Shown one piece after another: positions 5,190-13,377 of a stretch of DNA of 13,727 bases. Position 1 is the stretch's first letter, and every line of letters begins with the position of its first letter. Under the pieces are notes generated by a model, which was given only the letters and a program-made list of their open reading frames with translations, was not told the DNA's origin and ran no database searches. Source of the stretch: an uncultured Lachnospiraceae bacterium (GTDB lineage: Bacteria; Bacillota_A; Clostridia; Lachnospirales; Lachnospiraceae); assembly GCA_902783205.1 (NCBI GenBank), contig CACZQE010000086.1:1-13727 (forward strand), in the 5' to 3' direction. Position numbers and translations under genes: made by a program.

Positions 5190-6773
5190 TTATTTTTTTC
5201 TGTGGACCTCATCGTAGATATCCGTTACTTCTTTCGGCGGAGCCTCTGTCAGAAGGCTGACAACCACATTTACGATCAAGCTGATGATAAATGCGGGAAG
5301 AAGCTCATAGATGGAGAGGATCCCGCCCATGGGGCCGATGAGGAACTTCCATACGAATATCATAATGCCGCCTACGATCAGACCTGCTACAGCCCCCTGG
5401 CGGTTGGAACGTTTCCAGAAAAGAGCCAGAAGCATTGTAGGTCCGAAAGTAGCACCGAATCCTGCCCATGCAAAGGATACGACACGGAATACGGAACTGT
5501 TGGGATCCCATGCCAGAACGATCGCGATCAGGGCGATAATGATAACGGTTGCTCTTGCTACGATCATGGATTTTTCCTGACTTAATTCAATACCGAAGAA
5601 ATCCTGCATCAGATCCTGAGAAACGCTCGATGATGTAGCCAGCAGCTGTGAATCAGCAGTGGACATGGTAGCGGCCAGGATACCTGCCAGAATGATACCT
5701 GCAGCGAAGGCCAGGATAATGCTGTGCTGACTCATCAGAGTAGCCAGCTGGATAATTATGGTCTCGGATTCCGAAGAAGTCGTCAGGAAGGGAATAACTC
5801 CTGTCTTGGAAACGCTGAATCCGATCACACCGATCAGGATGGCAACACCCATGGAGATTACAACCCATACGGCTGCGATCCGACGGGAAATCTTAAGCTC
5901 GTTCTCGTCACGGATACCCATGAAACGAAGAAGGATGTGGGGCATACCAAAGTAGCCGAGACCCCATGCCAGCGTGGATGCTACAGGCAGCGGACCGTAG
6001 GAACCGGCCGTTCCCTTCAGCCAGTTTTCCGCAACGGTAAGATCCACTGCAGTCGGGTCAGGAGCCACATAACCCTGTCCCAGGTTCAGATATCCGGGCA
6101 GAGCCCGTGCATTTTCTATAACAACGCCCATTCCGCCGGCGAGGTTGATACCGAAGAAGACGATAATCACCAGGGCGATGGACATGAAAATACTCTGCAC
6201 AAGGTCTGTGGTTGATACGGCCAGGAATCCGCCCAGGGTAGTGTAGGAAATAATGATGACAGCGCCGATCAGCATGGCGATGTGATATTCAATACCGAAA
6301 AGAGTATAGAAAAGTGTTCCTACAGCTTTGAAGCCGGATGCAGTGTAAGGCACGAAGAATACCAGAATGATCAGGGCCGAGATCAGAGACAGTACATGTT
6401 TTTTGTCTCCGTAACGGTTAGAGAAAAATTCCGGAATAGTGAATGCATCGATTCTGGCTGAGTATCTTCGGAGCAGCTTTGCCACAAAGAGGAAGTTCAG
6501 GTAGGTACCGACTGCCAGTCCGATGGCGGTCCAGGTAACCTCTGCCAGTCCGGCTATATAAGCCAGTCCGGGAAGACCCATCAGCAGGTAGGAGCTCATA
6601 TCCGAAGCTTCCGCGCTCATGGCTGTTACCAGCGGTCCCAGTGTTCTTCCGCCGATATAAAATCCGCTGGATGTATCGGTAGCACCTTTACGGTTAAAAA
6701 AGACACCGATCATCAGCATGGCGAACAGGTACAGGACCATAGTGACAGCAATAATTAGTGTTGATGTGTTCAT
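5190..6773 (-). CDS. putP: Sodium/proline symporter (PutP, SSS family)
   Basis: The protein has 527 residues (E. coli PutP has about 502) and belongs to the sodium:solute symporter family, which imports proline together with Na+ across the cytoplasmic membrane. About 12-13 hydrophobic segments are visible. Sodium-site residues are conserved: Asp58-Met59-Ser60 in the second segment (SAEASDMSSYLLMGLPG; compare Asp55 of E. coli PutP) and Ser371-Thr372 in LAATMSTADSQLLATSS. An external loop at about residues 235-265 is somewhat long. The start is set by GGAGAG a few bases upstream of the ATG (reading the minus strand). The gene is single, divergent from the pheA operon and convergent with the secreted-protein operon. 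An inverted repeat at 6796-6829 lies in its leader or start region. Proline is the expected substrate, but related SSS transporters can carry other small solutes, so the specificity is inferred. Confidence 0.93.
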   Translation of the reverse strand: MNTSTLIIAVTMVLYLFAMLMIGVFFNRKGATDTSSGFYIGGRTLGPLVTAMSAEASDMSSYLLMGLPGLAYIAGLAEVTWTAIGLAVGTYLNFLFVAKLLRRYSARIDAFTIPEFFSNRYGDKKHVLSLISALIILVFFVPYTASGFKAVGTLFYTLFGIEYHIAMLIGAVIIISYTTLGGFLAVSTTDLVQSIFMSIALVIIVFFGINLAGGMGVVIENARALPGYLNLGQGYVAPDPTAVDLTVAENWLKGTAGSYGPLPVASTLAWGLGYFGMPHILLRFMGIRDENELKISRRIAAVWVVISMGVAILIGVIGFSVSKTGVIPFLTTSSESETIIIQLATLMSQHSIILAFAAGIILAGILAATMSTADSQLLATSSSVSQDLMQDFFGIELSQEKSMIVARATVIIIALIAIVLAWDPNSSVFRVVSFAWAGFGATFGPTMLLALFWKRSNRQGAVAGLIVGGIMIFVWKFLIGPMGGILSIYELLPAFIISLIVNVVVSLLTEAPPKEVTDIYDEVHRKK

Positions 6774-6795
6774 GGTTCTCTCCTTTTCATAAATT

Positions 6796-6829
6796 AGATA
6801 AGCGTTTTTTTAGATATTTCGCCTTATCT
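6796..6829. promoter_or_regulatory. Inverted repeat in the leader/promoter region of the symporter gene
   Basis: AGATAAG (6796-6802) and CTTATCT (6823-6829) are perfect 7-bp arms, extended inward by CG on both sides with a one-base bulge. The repeat lies 23-56 bases upstream of the symporter ATG, just downstream of a TATTAT on the minus strand (6837-6832) that could be its -10 box. No good -35 is visible. It could be an operator or a weak leader hairpin. Confidence 0.35.
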
Positions 6830-6887
6830 GTATAATACACTTGACTAATATAACATAGAATTATGAAAGATGAAAGAAGGAAAATGC

Positions 6888-6901
6888 AATCCTGCAGGAT
6901 T
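6888..6901. promoter_or_regulatory. Perfect 14-bp palindrome in the divergent intergenic region, candidate operator
   Basis: AATCCTGCAGGATT is a perfect palindrome. It lies about 18 bp upstream of the -35 box of the pheA operon and about 115 bp upstream of the symporter start, a fitting place for a dimeric regulator. No named regulator is recognised from it. Confidence 0.4.
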
Positions 6902-6919
6902 TAAAGGGACAAAAATCAT

Positions 6920-6948
6920 TTTACAAATCCATGAAACGTCTATATAAT
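6920..6948 (+). promoter_or_regulatory. Sigma-70-type promoter of the pheA operon
   Basis: TTTACA (6920-6925) and TATAAT (6943-6948) are separated by 17 bases, near-consensus. Transcription would start near 6955, giving a leader of about 30 bases with GGAGG (6974-6978) eight bases before the pheA ATG. The leader is too short for a T-box or an attenuator. Confidence 0.85.
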
Positions 6949-6986
6949 AGGAATATTGCAGGAATGTTCATCCGGAGGATTAAATT

Positions 6987-8129
6987 ATGAGTAAGAAAAG
7001 CAGAAGCCTGTCAGAAATCCGAAGCGATCTTGATATGGTGGATTATAAAATAGCAGATTTGTTTGAACACCGGATGGCCATTGCCGCCGAGCTTGCCATG
7101 GAGAAGCAGAAGACCGGAGAGCCGGTCTATGACAGGAACCGGGAAGACGAGAAACTGGCGGATATCACCAGAAACAAGTCAAATCCTTTCCTGGTCAAAG
7201 GTCTGGAAGAAGTATTTATCCAGATGATGTCCATCAGCAGGAAATACCAGTACCACCTGACCAACCGCAGGGACCGCTATATCGAAAACTATTTCACGGA
7301 AGTGGACAGTCTGGTCATGTTCCCGGATACCCGGGTCGTCTATCAGGGAGTCCCGGGCGCTTACAGCGAGATTGCCTGTGAAAAGTTTTTCGGAGAAGGG
7401 ATTGACCATTACAATGTGCCGGATTTCAAAGATGTGGCCCTTGCCCTCAATAACGGAGACGCGGATTACGGCGTCCTGCCGATTGAGAATTCCTCCGCCG
7501 GAGACGTCACAGGTGTCTATGATATCCTTCTGGAAAATGATGTCTGCATCGTGGGGGAAGTGTTTGTAAAAGTGGAGCATTGTCTTCTGGGCATTCCCGG
7601 CAGTAAAAAGGAAGAGATCAAAGTGGTCTATTCCCATCTGCAGGGTCTGATGCAGTGCGCTCCCTATCTGGAGAGACTGGGAGCCGAGAAGATCAGTGTG
7701 TCCAATACTGCTCTGGCAGCGGAGAAGGTGGCCGGGGACGGAATCTCTTCCCACGGCGCCATCGCCAGCTCCCGGGCGGCAAAACTCTACGGCCTTGAGA
7801 TACTTGAAGCAAATGTCAACTTTGAATCGGAAAATGTGACCCGCTTCGTAGTCCTGTCCAAAAAGCGCCAGTACACTTCGGACGCGGGCAAGATCAGCAT
7901 ATCCTTTACCCTGCCCCATGAGAGCGGGACCCTTTATAACATTTTGTCACATTTTATCTATAATGACCTGAATATGTCCCACATAGAGTCTGTTCCGATC
8001 AACGGAAAGCAGTGGGAGTACCGCTTCTATGTTGATATCAGCGGCAATCTCCACGACCCGGAGGTACGCAATGCCCTGCAGGGAGTAAGAGCGGAAGCTG
8101 CTGAATTTAAAATACTGGGAAATTATTAG
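6987..8129 (+). CDS. pheA: Bifunctional chorismate mutase / prephenate dehydratase
   Basis: This 380-residue P-protein turns chorismate into prephenate and then phenylpyruvate in phenylalanine synthesis, in the cytoplasm. Residues about 8-90 form the AroQ-type chorismate mutase domain, with Arg12, Arg29, Lys40, Asp49 and Arg52 in the positions expected for the active site. Residues about 116-292 are the prephenate dehydratase domain (YQGVPGAYSE, LPIENSSAG, and the catalytic Thr-Arg-Phe at 285-287 in NVTRFVVL). Residues about 303-378 are an ACT domain. In the ACT domain the usual phenylalanine-binding motifs are altered: GALV reads SGTL (313-316) and ESRP reads ESVP (334-337). The length matches E. 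coli PheA (386). It is the first gene of the rightward operon, with a strong promoter and GGAGG site, and is followed after 7 bases by the polymerase gene. Confidence 0.95.
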   Translation: MSKKSRSLSEIRSDLDMVDYKIADLFEHRMAIAAELAMEKQKTGEPVYDRNREDEKLADITRNKSNPFLVKGLEEVFIQMMSISRKYQYHLTNRRDRYIENYFTEVDSLVMFPDTRVVYQGVPGAYSEIACEKFFGEGIDHYNVPDFKDVALALNNGDADYGVLPIENSSAGDVTGVYDILLENDVCIVGEVFVKVEHCLLGIPGSKKEEIKVVYSHLQGLMQCAPYLERLGAEKISVSNTALAAEKVAGDGISSHGAIASSRAAKLYGLEILEANVNFESENVTRFVVLSKKRQYTSDAGKISISFTLPHESGTLYNILSHFIYNDLNMSHIESVPINGKQWEYRFYVDISGNLHDPEVRNALQGVRAEAAEFKILGNY

Positions 8130-8136
8130 GAAAGTT

Positions 8137-10626
8137 ATGAGCCAGGATAAAACAAATACGAAAAATAATCAAAACAAAAGTGTATGGATCAGGCGCATGT
8201 CTTCAATTTTACTGCGACTGGCAGCAAGTGCTGTCCTGATTTGGGGGGCAGTCTATCTATGTCTTCATTTCATGGAGTATCAGCGCAGTGCCGTTAATCA
8301 GGTGAATAAATACAGGATCGACCAGGTTGAACAGATGTCCGATGACACAATGGTCTGGCAGAAGTTCAGAGCCCGTCATAAGCATCTGCGAACGGTTCGT
8401 GTTTATTTCGGCAATGACTATGCCGGCGCATCGGGAAAGGTCGTTCTGGAAATCCGGAGAGACAGTGACGGAGCTTCTCTGGCAAAGATAAAAAAGAAAA
8501 TCAGTGAACTGGGTAATTATGAATATACAGAGTTCAACACTGACCTGATTCTTGAAAAGGGAGAATACTATTCCATCTTCCTTACCGGAGAGAAGATCGA
8601 TCCGGGCAAAGGCCCCCTTCTTTTCCAGTGGAAAACCAGGGAGGCAGGATTCAAGGGCAAGATGCGGATTAATTATATTACCCAGAAGAAATACCTGGTG
8701 GCAAAACTCTACTATCCGGTAACCATTTACCGCCAGTGGGCGGGAATCGGCCTGTCAGCGCTGATTCTAATCTTTCTGCTCTGGTTTCCTCTGCCCCTGC
8801 CTGAAAAGTGGAAGAAGAAGATCGGTTATGTTCTGGCCGGTCTGTCCCCCCTCTTTATTTTCTGGGTGGTGGAACGGTTTACGGATAATCCTCTGACAGG
8901 TATCCGCCTGCCGGAGTTCTTCCTTAATATAATCCTTTATTATATGTTTTTCGGCCTCCTCTACGTTATCACCAATTCAAAACGTATGGCGGTGACGATC
9001 GGCTGTGTATTCTGGTATATTGTCGGTCTGGCCAACTACTATGTCTTAAGCTTCAAAGGAGCACCCATTGTTCCTTCCGATATGATGTCAGCCAGAACGG
9101 GATTTTCCGTGGCGGGAAATTACAGTTACACTATCCAGCCGGTCTTTGTATGGAACCTGATCTTCACCCTGCTGTTCCTGGCAGTTCTGTGGAGATGTCC
9201 CAGCAAGAGGCAGAAGACGCTGAAACTGCGGATCATTCTCCTGGCCCTCGTGGTCACCCTTTCCGTGATCCTGGGACATTTTGTAGTGGAACAGAAAACT
9301 TTCAAATCCTTCGGGATCAGGAACAATGTGTGGGACCAGAAAAAGGGATATGCCAAGAACGGATTTTTCTTCGGCTTTGTGTTGAACATGAATTCCCTTG
9401 TCCAGGAAAAACCTGCCGACTACTCGGCGGACGCGGCGGAAGATATCGCCCTCAAATATGAGGAAATCTATGCCAACAGAGATAAGGATAAGAAAAAGGG
9501 CAAACTGGTACCTCCAAAGGGACAGAAACCAAATATAATCTTCATTATGAATGAAGCCCTGGCTGACCTGTCCGTTGTCGGTGATTTTGAGACCAACAAG
9601 GACTATATGCCCTATATCCACAGTCTTAAAGAGAATACCATCAGAGGCTCCCTCTACATGTCCATCTTCGGATCGGGAACCTGTAATTCGGAGTTCGAAT
9701 GTCTGACCGGAAATACCATGACCTTCTTAAGAAGCGGTATCATTGCCTATACCCAGGTCATCCGGTCCAGAGTGCCAAATGTGACCTGGAACCTCAAAAG
9801 TCAGGGATACAACAGATGCCTTGCCATGCACCCCTACCTGGCCACAGGCTGGAACCGGATCAAGGTGTATGAAGACATGGGATTCGACCAGTTCCTTTCG
9901 GAGACATCCTTTGAGAAACCTCTCATGTACAGAAAATACATTTCAGATGAATCGGATTTTAAAAAGATCGTAGAAATGTATGAAAAGAGGGTCAATCCCG
10001 ATGATCCCTTCTACCTTTTCAATGTCACCATGCAGAATCACGGAGGTTTTGACAAGGAATACGATAACTTTACCAATGAGATCCAGATTACGGATATCCA
10101 TAAGAATGAACAGGCAGAGCAGTATCTGTCCCTGGTAAAGAAGTCCGATGAGGCCTTTAAGCAGCTGACAGATTATTTCTCAGAGGTGGATGAGCCGACC
10201 ATCATCGTCATGTTCGGTGATCACCAGCCGGCAGTTGCCAGCAAGTTCTATGAGAGCGTCATGGGTAAAACGGACGGAGAACTGAAAGGGGAGGAACGTT
10301 TTCTTAAATATCAGACTCCTTTCATCATCTGGACCAATTATGATATCAAAGATACCAGGATCAAGGCCATGAGCGCCAACTATCTGGGCGCTTATGTCAT
10401 GAAGGAGGCGGGTCTGAAGATCACGCCTTACCAGCAGTTTATACTGGATCTGAGGGAGAAACTTCCCGTGATCTGTTCCATGGGCTGCCTGGATAAAGAC
10501 GGAAATTATTACAAGAGCGGCCTTGATTCTCCCTACAGCGACCTGGTAAAAGAGTATCAGATCCTTCAGTATAACAACCTGATCGATACCCGCAACACGG
10601 TGGATTCCTTCTTCTATCCGAAATAG
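8137..10626 (+). CDS. LtaS-like phosphoglycerol transferase (alkaline phosphatase superfamily) with extra extracellular domain
   Basis: The protein has 829 residues, longer than S. aureus LtaS (646). One membrane segment lies at about 25-46, then an extracytoplasmic beta-rich domain at about 70-190. Six further membrane segments follow, at about 201-221, 229-246, 261-280, 284-305, 336-353 and 364-384. The C-terminal catalytic domain (about 465-770) faces outward and carries the family's sites: Glu473 (IFIMNEALAD), nucleophile Thr515 (SGTCNSEFECLTG), His635 (MQNHGGFD) and Asp695-His696 (MFGDHQPA). Members move glycerol phosphate from phosphatidylglycerol onto lipoteichoic acid or other glycans. 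The substrate here is not known, so it could also modify a surface polysaccharide. The start is supported by AGGAAAG overlapping the pheA stop, and translation is probably coupled. It is followed after 23 bases by the NagZ-like gene. Confidence 0.88.
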   Translation: MSQDKTNTKNNQNKSVWIRRMSSILLRLAASAVLIWGAVYLCLHFMEYQRSAVNQVNKYRIDQVEQMSDDTMVWQKFRARHKHLRTVRVYFGNDYAGASGKVVLEIRRDSDGASLAKIKKKISELGNYEYTEFNTDLILEKGEYYSIFLTGEKIDPGKGPLLFQWKTREAGFKGKMRINYITQKKYLVAKLYYPVTIYRQWAGIGLSALILIFLLWFPLPLPEKWKKKIGYVLAGLSPLFIFWVVERFTDNPLTGIRLPEFFLNIILYYMFFGLLYVITNSKRMAVTIGCVFWYIVGLANYYVLSFKGAPIVPSDMMSARTGFSVAGNYSYTIQPVFVWNLIFTLLFLAVLWRCPSKRQKTLKLRIILLALVVTLSVILGHFVVEQKTFKSFGIRNNVWDQKKGYAKNGFFFGFVLNMNSLVQEKPADYSADAAEDIALKYEEIYANRDKDKKKGKLVPPKGQKPNIIFIMNEALADLSVVGDFETNKDYMPYIHSLKENTIRGSLYMSIFGSGTCNSEFECLTGNTMTFLRSGIIAYTQVIRSRVPNVTWNLKSQGYNRCLAMHPYLATGWNRIKVYEDMGFDQFLSETSFEKPLMYRKYISDESDFKKIVEMYEKRVNPDDPFYLFNVTMQNHGGFDKEYDNFTNEIQITDIHKNEQAEQYLSLVKKSDEAFKQLTDYFSEVDEPTIIVMFGDHQPAVASKFYESVMGKTDGELKGEERFLKYQTPFIIWTNYDIKDTRIKAMSANYLGAYVMKEAGLKITPYQQFILDLREKLPVICSMGCLDKDGNYYKSGLDSPYSDLVKEYQILQYNNLIDTRNTVDSFFYPK

Positions 10627-10649
10627 AGGCGGAATCGGAGGAAAATGAA

Positions 10650-11909
10650 ATGAAAGGCAGATTATTTACCGGACATCCGGCAGCAGTACCGGCAGTCCTT
10701 CTGGCCCTGATCATGGCCATGCTTCTCCTGGCAGGATGCGGCAGGCCCGAAAAGAAGCAGAAGTCTGCGGAAGAGACGACCCGGATAGAAGACATGAATC
10801 CGGAGAACATAGACCGGATCACCATGGAAGGAATTGTGTCGGACATTCTGTCCCGTATGACCCTGGAGGAAAAAGTAGGCCAGCTTTTTATCGTGTCTAC
10901 GGATTCTCTGGATTTCGATGCGGAGACGGAAAAAACAGACCAGATGATCGAACGTCTGGAAAAATACAAACCCGGCGGTGTCATATTCTTTTCCTTTAAT
11001 ATTAAAGACAGAAAGCAGCTGACCAAATTTATCACAGATATGCAGGCAACGGCATCGATTCCTCTTTTTATAGCGGTCGATGAGGAAGGCGGAAATGTTT
11101 CCCGCGTCGCATCCAATGACAAGATGGGTCTGGAAAAGATTGCCTCCATGTCTGAAATCGGACAGACCGGAGATTCCAGGGAAGCATACCGGGTGGGAGA
11201 GACCATCGGATCCGGCATCCACGAACTGGGATTTAATCTTGACTTTGCCCCGGTGGCTGATGTCAGGACCAATGAAACCAATACCGAAATCGGTGACCGG
11301 AGCTTCGGATCGGATCCGGCCCTGGTGTCGGAAATGGTCAGCATGGAAGTGAAAGGTCTGCAGTCACAGGGAGTGTCTGCGACACTGAAGCATTTCCCGG
11401 GTCAGGGAGATACCGGCGAGGATACCCATAAAGGTTATGTGGACCTCGATACGAATATCGACCGCCTGCGGAAAGTGGAGTTTAAGCCTTTTGAGGCGGG
11501 AATTAAAGCAGGGGCCGACTTTGTGATGGTTTCCCATGTTTCCGTGAAGGCTGTGACAGGACAGGATGTGCCTGCTTCACTGTCAGAACTGATGGTCTCT
11601 GACATTCTGCGGGATGAGCTGTCCTTTGATGGGATCATCATTACAGACGCACTGAATATGAAAGGAATTACCAAGTTTTATGATTCCCTCCAGGCTTCCC
11701 AGATGGCAGTGGAAGCCGGCAATGATATGATTCTGATGCCGGATGATTTTGTCACTTCCTGTGAGGGACTGACTGAACTGGTGGAGGAAGGGACTGTTTC
11801 CGAGTCGGTGATTGACCGGGCGGTTTCCAGAATTCTAGAAGTAAAGATTCGCAGAGGGATTCTGCCCCTGACTTCCGATATGGTCCGAAGCAGCGGCGGA
11901 GAGGAATAG
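10650..11909 (+). CDS. NagZ-like beta-N-acetylhexosaminidase (glycoside hydrolase family 3), lipoprotein
   Basis: The protein has 419 residues. A lipoprotein signal ends in LLLAGC with Cys30, so it is anchored on the outer face of the membrane. The family 3 barrel begins near residue 64 (ILSRMTLEEKVGQLF). DEEGG (144-148) binds sugar. KHFPGQGDT (247-255) and Asp258-Thr-His260 form the NagZ catalytic loop, and Asp333 in IITDALNMKGI is the nucleophile. These features match enzymes that remove N-acetylglucosamine from peptidoglycan fragments; in Gram-positives the enzyme is extracellular and used in wall recycling. The usual GHGDT reads GQGDT, and D-S-H reads D-T-H, both conservative. There is no C-terminal extra domain. 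The start at 10650 has GGAGG at 10637-10641; an earlier ATG at 10645 is out of frame. It lies in the middle of the operon, next to the LtaS-like gene. Confidence 0.88.
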   Translation: MKGRLFTGHPAAVPAVLLALIMAMLLLAGCGRPEKKQKSAEETTRIEDMNPENIDRITMEGIVSDILSRMTLEEKVGQLFIVSTDSLDFDAETEKTDQMIERLEKYKPGGVIFFSFNIKDRKQLTKFITDMQATASIPLFIAVDEEGGNVSRVASNDKMGLEKIASMSEIGQTGDSREAYRVGETIGSGIHELGFNLDFAPVADVRTNETNTEIGDRSFGSDPALVSEMVSMEVKGLQSQGVSATLKHFPGQGDTGEDTHKGYVDLDTNIDRLRKVEFKPFEAGIKAGADFVMVSHVSVKAVTGQDVPASLSELMVSDILRDELSFDGIIITDALNMKGITKFYDSLQASQMAVEAGNDMILMPDDFVTSCEGLTELVEEGTVSESVIDRAVSRILEVKIRRGILPLTSDMVRSSGGEE

Positions 11910-11928
11910 ATGTAAGGAGGATATGAAG

Positions 11929-13362
11929 ATGAACGACAGATATGTTAGCCCGTTATCCGAGCGTTACGCAAGCAGAGAAATGCAGTATATCTTTTCACCG
12001 GACAAAAAGTTCAGAACCTGGAGAAAACTCTGGATCGCTCTTGCCGAGACAGAGTATGAACTGGGTCTTTCCAGCATAAGCCGGGAGCAGATCGAAGAAT
12101 TGAAAGCCCACGCGGAAGACATCAATTATGATGTCGCAAAAGCAAGGGAGAAAGAAGTCCGTCATGATGTAATGTCCCATGTCTATGCCTACGGAGTGCA
12201 GTGCCCCGAGGCAAAAGGAATCATCCATCTCGGTGCTACTTCCTGCTATGTGGGAGATAATACCGATATTATCATTATGAGAGAAGCTCTCTGCCTGGTG
12301 CGCAGAAAGCTGATCAATGTGATTGCAGGGCTTGCGGACTTTGCCATGGAATACAGGACTCTTCCTACACTGGCATTTACACATTTTCAGCCGGCCCAGC
12401 CCACGACCGTTGGAAAGAGAGCCACACTGTGGCTGAATGAGCTCATGCTGGATCTTGAGGATGTGGACTATGTGATTTCCACACTCAAGCTGCTTGGGTC
12501 CAAGGGAACCACCGGTACCCAGGCAAGTTTCCTGGAACTTTTTAACGGTGACCATGAGACCATCCGCAAGATTGACGGCATGATTGCCGAGAAGATGGGA
12601 TTCGACAGCTGCGTGCCTGTATCCGGACAGACCTATTCCAGAAAAGTGGACAGCCGTGTCCTCAACGTGCTGGGAGGCATTGCCCAGTCAGCTCATAAGT
12701 TTTCCAACGATATCCGCCTTCTTCAGCATCTGAAGGAAGTGGAAGAGCCATTTGAGAAACATCAGATCGGTTCCTCGGCCATGGCATATAAGAGAAATCC
12801 CATGCGCAGTGAGAGAATCGCTTCTCTTGCCAATTATGTAATGAGTGATACAATGAATCCGGCCTTTGTTGCTTCTACCCAGTGGTTTGAGCGTACCCTG
12901 GATGATTCCGCCAACAAGAGACTGTCCGTTCCCGAGGGATTCCTTGCCATTGACGGCATCCTGGATCTCTACCTGAACGTAGTGGACGGCCTTGTGGTAT
13001 ATCCCAAAGTAATCGAGGCCCACCTGATGCGGGAGCTGCCCTTTATGGCAACAGAGAATATCATGATGGACGCTGTGAAGGCAGGCGGTGACCGCCAGGA
13101 ACTTCACGAGAGGATCAGGCAGCATTCCATGGCAGCCGGAAAAGTGGTAAAAGAGGAAGGAAAGGAAAATGACCTTCTCGAGCGTATTGCTGCTGACCCG
13201 GCGTTTAATATGACCATGGACCAGCTTAAAGCAATCATGAAGCCAGAAAACTTTGTGGGAAGAGCGCCGGAACAGACTGAGGAATACATCAATGGATTTA
13301 TCAGACCCGTGCTGGAAGAAAACAAAGACCTGCTCGGACTGGAGTCACAGATCAATGTGTGA
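11929..13362 (+). CDS. purB: Adenylosuccinate lyase
   Basis: This cytoplasmic homotetrameric enzyme performs two fumarate-releasing steps of purine synthesis (SAICAR to AICAR, adenylosuccinate to AMP). AAGGAGG at 11914-11920 is two bases from ATG 11923 but eight from ATG 11929, so the second start is preferred, giving 477 residues. The fumarate lyase signature is GSSAMAYKRNP (residues about 281-291), containing the catalytic Ser. THFQPAQPTT (about 151-160) holds a conserved His, and HLGATSCYVGDNTD lies near residue 100. The sequence belongs to the long, human-like ADSL type: STQWFERTLDDSAN and LVVYPKVIE are nearly as in the human enzyme, and the usual Pro of GSSAMPYKRNP is Ala here. It begins 19 bases after the NagZ-like gene and appears to share its transcript; purine genes are not otherwise present in the window. 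Confidence 0.95.
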   Translation: MNDRYVSPLSERYASREMQYIFSPDKKFRTWRKLWIALAETEYELGLSSISREQIEELKAHAEDINYDVAKAREKEVRHDVMSHVYAYGVQCPEAKGIIHLGATSCYVGDNTDIIIMREALCLVRRKLINVIAGLADFAMEYRTLPTLAFTHFQPAQPTTVGKRATLWLNELMLDLEDVDYVISTLKLLGSKGTTGTQASFLELFNGDHETIRKIDGMIAEKMGFDSCVPVSGQTYSRKVDSRVLNVLGGIAQSAHKFSNDIRLLQHLKEVEEPFEKHQIGSSAMAYKRNPMRSERIASLANYVMSDTMNPAFVASTQWFERTLDDSANKRLSVPEGFLAIDGILDLYLNVVDGLVVYPKVIEAHLMRELPFMATENIMMDAVKAGGDRQELHERIRQHSMAAGKVVKEEGKENDLLERIAADPAFNMTMDQLKAIMKPENFVGRAPEQTEEYINGFIRPVLEENKDLLGLESQINV

Positions 13363-13377
13363 TGAGGTTGCCCTTTT

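Noticed and set aside
5724..6215. A 163-codon plus-strand frame across the symporter gene
   Set aside because: It is antisense to conserved PutP segments, and the product is polar without motifs.
6949..6986. T-box or attenuator in the pheA leader
   Set aside because: The leader from the likely start near 6955 is only about 30 bases, with no hairpin, T-box sequence or Phe-rich leader peptide.
7179..7919. A 246-codon open frame on the minus strand
   Set aside because: It is antisense to pheA, whose catalytic motifs run through the same bases, and no family was recognised in the product.
10439..11344. A 301-codon open frame on the minus strand
   Set aside because: It covers parts of the LtaS-like and NagZ-like genes antisense. 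Its Ser/Arg-rich product looks like a shadow of the coding strand.
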